A DNA stretch of 64,000 bases from Alloacidobacterium sp963823845 (lineage in GTDB: Bacteria > Acidobacteriota > Terriglobia > Terriglobales > Acidobacteriaceae): the NCBI GenBank assembly GCA_963823845.1, contig CAWGND010000016.1, positions 248,001 through 312,000 of the forward strand, read 5' to 3'. Numbering within the stretch: position 1 is the first letter of the stretch; the number at the start of each line of letters is the position of its first letter. The notes under the pieces are model-generated. The model was not told the origin of the DNA and searched no databases. It saw only the letters and a program-made list of their open reading frames with translations. The position numbers and the translations under genes were made by a program. Shown here piece by piece: positions 54,343 to 62,209 of the stretch.

Positions 54343-55505
54343 ATGATGTCGCCGGGCAGGAAAAAACCTATCTCTATTTTAGACTCTCCCGAGGCATGCT
54401 GGGGCGCATAGTCTTTTTGGCCTTAATCATCAACAGCTTACGGACGTTTTGGCGGAGTTTTCCGAGCCTGCTTACCGGGTAAAACAGCTTTCCGACGCCC
54501 TTTACCGGCAGTGGGAAGAGGATCTGGCCGAGGTTTCGACGCTGCCCGAAAACGCTGCGCGCGGCCGATGGTCGAGAGCGGCTACAGGATCGGCTTGCCG
54601 CGGATTGTCGAGTCTTTCGTTCGATCGACGGCACGGAGCGATACCTGATTGCGGGCAATGACGGTCAGACCGTCGAGACGGTCTGGATGCCGGATGGCGA
54701 CGGCGGCGAGGCCGGGCGACGGGTCTGAAGCGGGGACGGATTTGCGGCGGGCGACGATCTGCGTCTCGAGCCAGATTGGCTGCGCGGTGAATTGCCAGTT
54801 CTGCCTGACGGCGAAGATGGGAATCCAGCGCAATTTGACGGCGGGAGAGATTGCCGGGCAGGTGGTGGCGGTGTTGAAGCGCCACAAGGTTGAGATTGGG
54901 CAGCACCGCATCAACCTTGTCTTTATGGGAATGGGCGAGCCGTTTCTGAATTATGACGAGTTCATGGCGGCGGTGCGGCTGCTGGTCGAGGAGAGTCGGC
55001 ATTCCCGAGTCGCGGATGACGGTTTCGACTTCGGGGATCATCCCGGGCATTCTGCGATTTGCCGAGGAGACGGTCCGGCCCAAGCTGGCGGTTTCGCTGA
55101 ATGCTCCGAATGATGCGAGCGCGGACCGAGATCATGCCGATTACGCGAAGTGGGACATTGCGGCATGTGATTCGGCAGTCCGGCAGGTGCCGCTGCGCGC
55201 GAAAGAGAAAGATCACCTTCGAGTATGTGCTGCTGGGTGGGTTGAACGATCGCGAGCGCGACGCGGACGAAGTGGGTCGACTGCTTCGGCGGGCGAATCT
55301 GCCGCTTAAGGTGAATCTGATCGTCTGGAATCCGGGGCCGGGGATGCCTTACTGCATGTCTGATCCGCATACCGTGCACATGTTCCAGTATCGGATCAAG
55401 TTCAATAGGATTCCGGCATATGTGCGGCGGCCGCGCGGGCGGGATATTTTTGCGGCTTGCGGGCAGTTGAAGCGGACCACGGATTCGCTTGTACAGCTGG
55501 CATAA
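54343..55505 (+). pseudogene. rlmN: rlmN (23S rRNA A2503 methyltransferase), many frameshifts
   Basis: All parts of RlmN are present in order but in changing frames: GLNHQQLTDVLAEFSEPAYRVKQL, KTLRAA, YRIGLPRIVESF, SIDGTERYLIAGNDGQTVETVWMP, the radical-SAM cluster motif CAVNCQFC with VFMGMGEPFLNYDE, then MTVSTSGIIPGILRFA and LAVSLNAPND, then ITFEYVLLGGLNDRERDADEV to the end. At least six frame changes occur between about 54390 and 55200. Residues between the breaks stay conserved, including cysteines, which suggests indel error or very recent damage. RlmN methylates A2503 in 23S rRNA and some tRNAs; loss is tolerated in bacteria. Confidence 0.85.
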
Positions 55506-55508
55506 AAA

Positions 55509-55535
55509 CAGATCCTTCGCTCCGCTCAGGATGAC
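55509..55535. repeat. GTCATCCTGAGCG-type dispersed repeat
   Basis: Read on the minus strand it is GTCATCCTGAGCGGAGCGAA followed by GGATCTG, a short sequence found between genes in many Acidobacteriota genomes. A degraded relative is at 52907-52946. It fills most of the gap between rlmN and the next gene. Confidence 0.6.
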
Positions 55536-55561
55536 AACTCTTTGTAGTCGAGGTAGGGAGA

Positions 55562-56059
55562 CTACTTGGCGTCTTTGTCGGTACGGACTTCGTCGCCGGT
55601 GCGCTGCACTGTCCAGTTGATCTTGTCGGTCGATTGCGACTGTTCGAAGTGGATGTGGCTGTCGTCGGTGAAGTCGTTAGTGGTGCGGTACCAAGTGGTC
55701 TTGCCGCCTTCCTCGCTCTTGCCCAAATACGTCCAGTGATTGCCTTTGATTTCGAGGTCGCCTGGGCCCATGGCTGTACCTTCTCGGGTCACCGGGTTGG
55801 TGCGGTAGTGGCCATCAGTGTCGACGGGGACGAAGACGATGAGAGCACCGGGGCTGCCGTTGACGTTTTGTTCGCAGGCGAAGAAGAGTCCAGTGCGCGC
55901 GCAGTGGTTGATGAGGGTGTCCGGCGGTTTGCCTTGAATGGTCACCTTCCAGGTGCCGTTGTAGTTCCAGAGCGGGGCGTACACGGAGTCGGGGAAGGTT
56001 TGCGCCGCGGCCGTGACTGCAGTCAGGAAGGCGATGAAGGCCGCGGGCCGGGTTTTCAT
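55562..56059 (-). CDS. Secreted protein of unknown function
   Basis: 165 residues with a signal peptide (about 1-19). The mature part is a small beta-rich domain (LWNYNGTWKVTIQGKPPDTLINHCARTGLFFACEQNVNGSPGALIVFVPV, WTYLGKSEEGGKTTWYRTTNDFTDDSHIHFEQS) like DUF1579-type lipocalin folds. Two cysteines may pair. It overlaps the yvcK stop by ATGA, so it is translated with that gene. I cannot name a function. Confidence 0.65.
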   Translation of the reverse strand: MKTRPAAFIAFLTAVTAAAQTFPDSVYAPLWNYNGTWKVTIQGKPPDTLINHCARTGLFFACEQNVNGSPGALIVFVPVDTDGHYRTNPVTREGTAMGPGDLEIKGNHWTYLGKSEEGGKTTWYRTTNDFTDDSHIHFEQSQSTDKINWTVQRTGDEVRTDKDAK

Positions 56060-57123
56060 CTTTGAACTTGGCTTGGCGGGTCGAGAGCGAGGTTCAGCAC
56101 CCGGGCCGCGACCCGATCAGAGGCGTGGCGAAGGACGTTGCCTTCGTCAGCAAAGTTTCCCGGGATGCAGCGAATGCCCATAGCCTCGATGCGCTCGATG
56201 TCAGGCTGGATCGGCTCGGCTCCCTCGGCAGCGTATCGTGCGAGCATCTCGTCGGAGATGTCCCCAGTATTAATGAGGGCGTAGTCGAAGATCGGGCCGC
56301 CCGCGTGTTCATAGATGCGCTCAATGTGCTCGGAGGCGGTGAGGTGCAGGCTCTCGTTAGCCTGGGTCATCAGATTGCAGACGTAGAAACGCAAACCGCG
56401 TGCCCGGATCAAGGCTTTAGGGATCTCTTTCACGAGGAGATTGGCGATGATGCTGGTGTAGAGGGATCCGGGGCCTACGGTGATGACGTCGGCCTGTTCG
56501 ATGGCTTCGAGGGTCTCGGGCATGGGAATAGCATCGGTCGGTTCGATGCTCAGTTCGACGATGTGCTTTTTGCTTGCGGTGATGTTGGTCTCGCCACGCA
56601 CGACTTCGCCGTCGTCCATGCGCGCTGCCAGGCTCACGTCGGCTGTAGTTGCGGGGTAGATGTGCCCGCGCGTGGCCAGGATTTCAGCGGCCAGGCGGAT
56701 GGCCTGGGCGAAGTCCCCGGTCATTTCAGAGAGCGCGGCGACGAAGAGATTGCCGAAGCTGTGGCCTTCGAGCCCGGCGCCGGACCGGAAGCGATGACGG
56801 AAGAGGCGGGCGATGAGGTGCTCATCTTCAGACAGCGCGACCATGCAGTTGCGCAGGTCTCCCGGCGGGAGCATATTAAAGTCTTTCCGTAAGCGACCAC
56901 TAGACCCGCCATCGTCGGTGACGGTGACGATGGCCGCGAGATGGCTGATGAGGCAGGGATAGTCGTCGCCTGCGGGCTGCGTGGCGCCTGGGGACGGAAC
57001 GTAGTGCTTAAAGCCGCGAAGAAGAGTCGAAAGGCCCGTACCACCGCCCATGGCGACGACACGCAGGCTGGCCTTTTCTGCGGCGGCCGGGGCGGAAGAA
57101 GGTGCAAGGGTCGCTTGGTTCAT
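56056..57123 (-). CDS. yvcK: Gluconeogenesis factor YvcK (CofD-like)
   Basis: 355 residues. The nucleotide-binding start VVAMGGGTGLSTLLRGFKHY, VTVTDDGGSSGRLR, PPGDLRNCMVALSED and GHSFGNLFVAAL are hallmarks of the YvcK/CofD fold. YvcK binds UDP-sugars and is needed for growth on gluconeogenic carbon and for correct wall synthesis in Bacillus. In many genomes it neighbours rapZ and whiA, but neither is here. A 17-residue Ala/Ser-rich N-terminal extension precedes the domain. Confidence 0.92.
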   Translation of the reverse strand: MNQATLAPSSAPAAAEKASLRVVAMGGGTGLSTLLRGFKHYVPSPGATQPAGDDYPCLISHLAAIVTVTDDGGSSGRLRKDFNMLPPGDLRNCMVALSEDEHLIARLFRHRFRSGAGLEGHSFGNLFVAALSEMTGDFAQAIRLAAEILATRGHIYPATTADVSLAARMDDGEVVRGETNITASKKHIVELSIEPTDAIPMPETLEAIEQADVITVGPGSLYTSIIANLLVKEIPKALIRARGLRFYVCNLMTQANESLHLTASEHIERIYEHAGGPIFDYALINTGDISDEMLARYAAEGAEPIQPDIERIEAMGIRCIPGNFADEGNVLRHASDRVAARVLNLALDPPSQVQR

Positions 57124-57159
57124 GAGCGGCTCAAGAGAAGTGTATCCGAAGAAGCACAG

Positions 57160-57855
57160 TCATGGCTGCTGAACTCCTGGTTGCAGGTGAAGCTGCTGAT
57201 CGGCAGGGATCATTTCTGGCGTACCCAAAACCAGTCGTGTACCGGTGAGCAAGCTGACATTTTGCTTGTCGGAATGCAGCATGTCGGCAAATCCGGGTCC
57301 TGCGGCGATTTCAAGTTTCATGTGGTTTTCACCCAGAACTGCGCCTACGCGAACCGATGAAGTCTCTTCGTCGGCCGTGTTGTCATCATGCGCCATTGGA
57401 AGTGAACTTATTCCCGCGCTACCCACTGGTAGAACCGCGTGTAAGGGAACCCGCGCGGAATCAGACCCCATGATCTCGAGGATATGAAGAGCGAGAGGGG
57501 AGCCTGGGTGCCCCTGGCAATCGGCACCTTCAATCAGGAGCCCTAAAGTTGATTCAGGAGAGGATTTTGAATGCCGGGTTGCCGAGACGACTTTTCCGTA
57601 AATCCTCGCGCCCTGAGGAAGCGTGCAGTCGGCGATACTCCACGATGAGAGCGCTTCAGCCTGAAACTTCTCTCCGACCTTCGTGTGTCCCGCGTCTACT
57701 CCAATTCGCAGTTTAGCTTCAAGATAGCCGGAAGCAGGATGTTGCATATCCTGTGCCAGGGATGCCGGTACTAAAAGGAAACAAAGGACTCCAAGACAAG
57801 CGAGAGACGGAATTGCCTGCCGATCTGGAGCTTTCAAAGCGGCTCCTTCTGCCAA
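57160..57855 (-). CDS. Secreted protein, acidobacterial family (paralogue 1)
   Basis: 231 residues with signal peptide (about 15-35). The core (AEALSSWSIADCTLPQGARIYGKVVSATRHSKSSPESTLGLLIEGADCQGHPGSPLALHI) follows a pattern: 'carried-in' hydrophobic strand, LPxGxxxxGxVxxV, then a variable strand and a target-strand phrase. The same pattern occurs in the protein at 59080-59790. It has no catalytic motif. It begins 7 bases after the TPR gene, so it belongs to that operon. Unknown function, probably periplasmic or surface. Confidence 0.6.
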   Translation of the reverse strand: MAEGAALKAPDRQAIPSLACLGVLCFLLVPASLAQDMQHPASGYLEAKLRIGVDAGHTKVGEKFQAEALSSWSIADCTLPQGARIYGKVVSATRHSKSSPESTLGLLIEGADCQGHPGSPLALHILEIMGSDSARVPLHAVLPVGSAGISSLPMAHDDNTADEETSSVRVGAVLGENHMKLEIAAGPGFADMLHSDKQNVSLLTGTRLVLGTPEMIPADQQLHLQPGVQQP

Positions 57856-57862
57856 TGCTCGG

Positions 57863-58456
57863 CTATGGTGTTTCGGGGTATAACAGCTCGGTAAAGCGCG
57901 GATCGTCGGCCATGTCCTGAAAATCGGAGTCGCTGCGCGCCTGGATGCGGTTCTGAGGGTTCAACTCAATCGCCACAATCAAGTGCTCCAGGCACTCTTC
58001 GGCCTGACCGGTCATGCTGTCGAGAATAGCGAGCCCGTAATGCGCGTAGTCGGCTTTGGGGTCTTTCTTGAGAATGCCTTCGAGCTGGTCGCGCGCGTCC
58101 TCGTAGTCTCCGGTATTGAGCAGGGAAATGGCGTAGTCGTACTGCTCGCCGGTGGTCGAGAACGTCAGCTCCGACTGTTTGGCGTTGCGTTCGCAGGCGG
58201 CGAGATACACCTTTGAGCGTTCGAGGAGCTCCGGAGGGGCGTTGGAGATGAGCTTTTCGAAAGCGGTGCGGGCCTTGTCGAACTTGCCCTCCTGCATGAG
58301 CTGTACCGCGCTCTGGAAGTGATGCAGGGCTTGATCATGGGCCTTGTCGGCGACGGGGCGTGTCTTTTCATTGGCTGCGCGAGCCGTACGGCGAGTACCA
58401 GCAGCCTGATGTGTATCTTGCATAAGTGCAATTTTCCCTTGATTTTCCCGAGACAT
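57863..58456 (-). CDS. TPR-repeat protein
   Basis: 197 residues. Three to four tetratricopeptide repeats (ALHHFQSAVQLMQEGKFDKARTAFEKLISNAP, YDYAISLLNTGDYEDARDQLEGILKKDPKADYAHYGLAIL, ECLEHLIVAIELNPQNR) form a helical scaffold for protein contacts. No signal peptide, so probably cytosolic. Start either at 58456 or at the internal ATG 58423, which is preceded by AAGGGAAAA. Partners unknown; co-transcribed with the secreted protein downstream. Confidence 0.78.
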   Translation of the reverse strand: MSRENQGKIALMQDTHQAAGTRRTARAANEKTRPVADKAHDQALHHFQSAVQLMQEGKFDKARTAFEKLISNAPPELLERSKVYLAACERNAKQSELTFSTTGEQYDYAISLLNTGDYEDARDQLEGILKKDPKADYAHYGLAILDSMTGQAEECLEHLIVAIELNPQNRIQARSDSDFQDMADDPRFTELLYPETP

Positions 58457-58582
58457 ACAACGCGTCAGGCGCTTGCTTTCGAAAAATATCCCACTGAAAT
58501 CGCTTTTATACGCAGAAGTATGGTAAGAGTCAACCGTATGTCAGCGAACGGTCACGTCAGGACTGTTTCGGGCCTTCCTTTA

Positions 58583-58936
58583 TCATTTGTCCGACCAGAT
58601 GGCTAGTTCATTGCCCGCCGGATCGGCGAAGTGAAAGCGACGGCCTCCGGGGAATGAGAATGTATCTTTAGTGATGGCACCGCCTGCCTGCCGCACTTTG
58701 GCCTGCGCTGTTTCAAGGTCCGTGGAGTACAGAATAACCAGGGCCCCCTTACCCGTCTTGGCGCCACTGCGAGCGAAACCGCCGTCGACGCGTCCATCGC
58801 TGAAGGCGACATATTCGTCTCCCCAGTCCTGGAATTTCCAGTCGAAAGCTTCACCGTAGAATTTTTTGATGGTGGTCAGGTCGGGGGCGGTGAATTCGAT
58901 GTAATCGATGGCAGAGTCGATGTGTTCGTGCTGCAT
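58583..58936 (-). CDS. VOC-family (glyoxalase/bleomycin-resistance-like) protein
   Basis: 117 residues, one VOC module: SAIDYIEFTAPDLTTIKKFYGEAFDWKFQDWGDEYVAFSDG and RRFHFADPAGNELAIWSD. Most such small proteins bind a metal with His/Glu pairs and act on small molecules. Here His81-equivalent positions are not clear, so activity is uncertain. AAGGAGA is close before the ATG. Confidence 0.85.
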   Translation of the reverse strand: MQHEHIDSAIDYIEFTAPDLTTIKKFYGEAFDWKFQDWGDEYVAFSDGRVDGGFARSGAKTGKGALVILYSTDLETAQAKVRQAGGAITKDTFSFPGGRRFHFADPAGNELAIWSDK

Positions 58937-59079
58937 GAGGGAAATCTCCTTGAGCGAGTGGCGTGACGATCAAGCCGGGCCTGTGCGAGCTTAAGGAGAG
59001 CGCAGGTAGAGAGCCCACGTTATTCAGAACTCGCCAGAGACGAGCATCACTATACACCAGCCCCGTAACACCTTGTCCT

Positions 59080-59790
59080 TCAGCGCACTACCTCCAGCAG
59101 CATCGCGGTGCCATTGCCAATCTCCCAGTCTGGTTTGCTTGCGGCGAGAGTGATGGGTGCGTTGGCATCGCCCTGAGAGACGATGGAGAGTTCTCGAAAG
59201 CCGTGCAGGCCAGTCGCAGTGGTTGAGAACGGGCCAACGGCGCGGGGTAATTCGCCCGGAGCTGATGGGCTGGCGTAGACGCCGGAGAAATCGGCAAAAC
59301 CAACAGGCTGGCTGTACTGGTCGTAGACCTTGCCCGCGCCGGCTGAAAGATAAACCTCATCTCCTCCTATCTGGCGGGTGGTCCAGTCTGCGGGACTGCT
59401 GGTACCCCGGTCCGTTCCACCGAGCGGCAGCCGGGTGTCATAGACGTCGTTCGGCGCGGCTGCCGCTATCAGAGAGACGTGAACGGGAAGCGTGCGCCCT
59501 TTCCAGCGCAACTGGTCGAAGAAAATACTGACCGAGGAGCTGCTGACGCTGACCAAGTGGCCGTCGAGCTTTGTTCCTTTCGGCAGATTGACTTGATTGC
59601 TGACGGGCACGGTCTGCACAAGCTCGGCTGTAATCGGTTGGCCCGGCTGCAGGTTTTGAGGTTTCAGGGTCCTGTTAATCACTACAGGCAGGGTCGCGCC
59701 CGGTGGCGGGGGCGCCAGCTCTTTGGTGACTGATGCGGAACGTACCGGCAGGACGACGCTGAGGACGAGAAACGCAATCAGGCATCGCAT
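59080..59790 (-). CDS. Secreted protein, acidobacterial family (paralogue 2)
   Basis: 236 residues with signal peptide (about 1-19). After a proline-rich stretch it shows LQPGQPITAELVQTVPVSNQVNLPKGTKLDGHLVSVSSSSVSIFFDQLRWKGRTLPVHVSLIAAA, matching in order the pattern of the protein at 57160-57855. The C-terminal half (GGDEVYLSAGAGKVYDQYSQPVGFADFSGVYASP) is not shared. No catalytic motif. Possibly a surface or periplasmic binding protein; function unknown. Confidence 0.6.
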   Translation of the reverse strand: MRCLIAFLVLSVVLPVRSASVTKELAPPPPGATLPVVINRTLKPQNLQPGQPITAELVQTVPVSNQVNLPKGTKLDGHLVSVSSSSVSIFFDQLRWKGRTLPVHVSLIAAAAPNDVYDTRLPLGGTDRGTSSPADWTTRQIGGDEVYLSAGAGKVYDQYSQPVGFADFSGVYASPSAPGELPRAVGPFSTTATGLHGFRELSIVSQGDANAPITLAASKPDWEIGNGTAMLLEVVR

Positions 59791-59996
59791 ATGGTGCTTC
59801 TTCCTTTCATCTCCTTAGACGCACCGCCTTACTGTGCGGCGCTCCGTCAGGTGGCCGATTGGTTCTGACTGCCGATGGCCGCAAGATGTTGAATGATCCT
59901 CCTTTCCACATTGGCAGGCCGGCGGCAAAAGAATTGCCCTGCTTGCCAGCCAGCATCCGTGACTCTCCAATCGGACGTGGGGGCTGCCGGGATGTT

Positions 59997-60920
59997 TCAT
60001 CTACCGGTCCCAACGGATCTATCGATCGACTGTTCTGCAGCCACCGCAAAGAACGAGTGTCCAAAAATTGTAGGGTGTTCTGCGTCCCAGAAGAAATTGG
60101 TGTAAGGGTTGCTGCATTCGGTTGGCGGAGTGGCGGACGCGTTAAAACACGGATCAGTGATGTCAGTAAATCCGTAATGCCTGCTATCGGTCACAATCGC
60201 CTGGAGCAGGCTGAAGGTGTTCAGGCGGTAGATATGCACATCGGGCAGAAAGGACTCGATAAACAGGCCTGCATCTAAGCCTTTGTTTGCCGCCTCACTG
60301 GCGGCGAGTGCAAATGCCTCATTGCCCACTTCCCGAGAAGCCGGCAGCAGGCCCACGTTGAACAACGAGGGAACAAGGAAATGCCGTCCGCCTGCATGTT
60401 GCAGCAGCTGAATGCTCGAGAGCAGCCCGAAGGCAATTTCTCCGCCGAGTACATCCGGTGATCCGCCGGTGGCGTCCAGAATATCGTTGCCGCCGCCCTC
60501 CATGATGTAGAGCGCATTCGGATCAGCCCTGAAGCTGTGTTGGCTGAGATAGAGTTCTACCTGTTGAGGAATGCTTGGGATGGTCAAGTTGCCGCTTTCC
60601 GGGACAGCTGCCGTGACCTTGGCACCGCCAAACGCGTAGTCGGTTCCGGGGGGTTTGGCAAGCGCGGGCGTGACAGTCACGCCATAGGTGCCTGCAAGAT
60701 GATCGATCCAGATGGGCCCATTCGAAAATCGTCCGTTGAAGTATAGCGGTCCCGGAACGGCCCCTCCGGTGGCGATGGCGATGTTGCCGACATCGCAGTA
60801 GCTATCGCCGAACACATAAATGGCGTCGAATGCCGGCTGCGAACCGGCGCGGGCAGTAATGGACACGATGAGCATGAGGGCTGCCATCCCCAAAGCTCGT
60901 AGACAGGTGCGTGAACGCAT
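59997..60920 (-). CDS. Secreted GDSL lipase/esterase (SGNH, haemolysin-like type)
   Basis: 307 residues. Signal peptide (ending TARAGS), then block I FGDSYCDVGN, Gly in YAFGGAKVT, Asn in EGGGNDILD and block V WDAEHPTIFGH with Asp and His. This is the plant-type/thermolabile-haemolysin GDSL subfamily: secreted lipases or esterases. AAGGAG precedes the ATG at 60920. An 18-bp tandem repeat lies in its leader. The 59797-59996 gap after it has no gene. Confidence 0.85.
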   Translation of the reverse strand: MRSRTCLRALGMAALMLIVSITARAGSQPAFDAIYVFGDSYCDVGNIAIATGGAVPGPLYFNGRFSNGPIWIDHLAGTYGVTVTPALAKPPGTDYAFGGAKVTAAVPESGNLTIPSIPQQVELYLSQHSFRADPNALYIMEGGGNDILDATGGSPDVLGGEIAFGLLSSIQLLQHAGGRHFLVPSLFNVGLLPASREVGNEAFALAASEAANKGLDAGLFIESFLPDVHIYRLNTFSLLQAIVTDSRHYGFTDITDPCFNASATPPTECSNPYTNFFWDAEHPTIFGHSFFAVAAEQSIDRSVGTGR

Positions 60921-60937
60921 AGAGGAGTCTCCTTTCG

Positions 60938-60971
60938 AACGCAACAAAGGCAGGAAACGCAACAAAGGCAG
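60938..60971. repeat. 18-bp tandem duplication in the GDSL gene leader
   Basis: AACGCAACAAAGGCAG occurs at 60938-60953 and again at 60956-60971, period 18. It is 18 to 51 bases upstream of the GDSL start on the minus strand, just before the ribosome site. Confidence 0.85.
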
Positions 60972-61118
60972 AAGAGGAGCAGGTCGTTTGGAGGGGGAGC
61001 GCGGAGAAGCCGTGGCTCTCCGCTGGTCAGCAAGGATACAGCAGATCGATGGCGATCAGCCAAGGAGAATCTTGCGGCGCAGGCACAGACCAGCGATGTA
61101 TGCGCTACAACTTAGTTT

Positions 61119-61736
61119 TTACTGACGGCCGTAAACCGCGGGGTTCAATGCCGGGTCGTTGTACATCTTGAGCTGGAGATAGAGCCTGAAACCGCGTTCG
61201 CCTGCGAGCGTCTGCTGCCACAGGCGGTCGAGGCAGCCGGCGAGATCGTTGCGCTGGTCTTTGAGAATCTGGAGGCGCTTGCGGTTGCGCTCGGCGTGGC
61301 CCTCTGGTGCGTCGGGCCGCGCGATTTCCTCCGCAGTATGGAAAATCTTCAGCGACAGGATCGACAGGCGGTCGATGATGAGGCCGGGGCTCTCGGAGTT
61401 CAGCTCGGCTTTGGGATTGGGCAGGTTGAGAGTGCGCAGGTGATCGAGCAGAACCATGTCGCAGGCTTCGGCGAGGTCGTTGCGGCGCTGGTTGATGCGG
61501 TCGATGGCGCGTTTTACTTCGGCGAGTTCGTGATCGGCGGCGTGCGGGGTGCGGGCTTTGTCTTCGGTGTGCCAGAGTTCGAAGTTGGCCATGTGCTGGG
61601 CGACCGCAGTGTCCAGAAACGTTCCGCGGCTCTCAGGCGGCATGGCAGGTTGTTGCTCGTGCCAGAAAGCGGTCAGGCGGTCGTGCTGGCGGGTGATTTC
61701 TCCGGCGGAAAGAATCGTTGTGTCTGGTAATTGCAT
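61119..61736 (-). CDS. DUF4254 family protein
   Basis: 205 residues, all-helical, cytosolic. The family phrases FELWHTEDKARTP, ELAEVKRAIDRINQRRNDLAEACD and GLIIDRLSILSLKIFHTAEE are clear. DUF4254 proteins occur across Bacteroidota, Acidobacteriota and others, sometimes near lipopolysaccharide genes, but have no known activity. The conserved His/Glu/Asp pattern in WHTED could bind a metal. Isolated between the GDSL gene and the small membrane protein gene. Confidence 0.85.
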   Translation of the reverse strand: MQLPDTTILSAGEITRQHDRLTAFWHEQQPAMPPESRGTFLDTAVAQHMANFELWHTEDKARTPHAADHELAEVKRAIDRINQRRNDLAEACDMVLLDHLRTLNLPNPKAELNSESPGLIIDRLSILSLKIFHTAEEIARPDAPEGHAERNRKRLQILKDQRNDLAGCLDRLWQQTLAGERGFRLYLQLKMYNDPALNPAVYGRQ

Positions 61737-61806
61737 AGTTAGACGGGGCAGATTGACTTGTAAAGACTTATGGTAGAGCTAAGAGGACGAATGATGCGAG
61801 GTGCGG

Positions 61807-62184
61807 ATGAAATTTGCCCGAATCGTATTCTGGTTCGCCGGGGTGTGGGGCTTTCTGGTTCTAACTCCGCTGTACTTTCTCTATGACACGATTGGCAGAC
61901 AGACGCCGCCTCCTTTGACTCACCCAGGTTTCTACTATGGGTTTGTCGGAGTGGGGATGGCGTGGCAACTGGCCTTTTTCGTCATCGGTTCCGACCCGGT
62001 GCGATATCGTCTCATGATGGTTCCTGCAATCGCTGAGAAGTTTCTTTATGGCGTAACGCTGATTGTGCTTTACTTGCAGGGACGTATCAGCCCGAAAGAA
62101 ATCTTCGGATGGGCTGATCTGGTGCTGGGCCTCTTGTTTGTCTTAGCCTACTGGAAGACCCGTGCGCAGCGGGCCTCTTCCTGA
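61807..62184 (+). CDS. Small four-helix membrane protein, unknown
   Basis: 125 residues with four hydrophobic helices (about 5-28, 44-64, 70-92, 98-118). A conserved-looking HPGFYYGFVGVGMAWQLAFFVIG in the second helix. The ATG at 61807 follows GAGG by five bases and is preferred over GTG at 61801. It ends 25 bases before the ATP-grasp gene, suggesting one transcript. I do not recognise a characterised family. Confidence 0.75.
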   Translation: MKFARIVFWFAGVWGFLVLTPLYFLYDTIGRQTPPPLTHPGFYYGFVGVGMAWQLAFFVIGSDPVRYRLMMVPAIAEKFLYGVTLIVLYLQGRISPKEIFGWADLVLGLLFVLAYWKTRAQRASS

Positions 62185-62209
62185 TTGTTCCAAATCCTAT
62201 GGACTGACT

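Noticed and set aside
56062..56892. 276-codon plus-strand frame opposite yvcK
   Set aside because: Exact mirror of a recognised gene; Asp/Gly/Val-rich shadow composition and no ribosome site.
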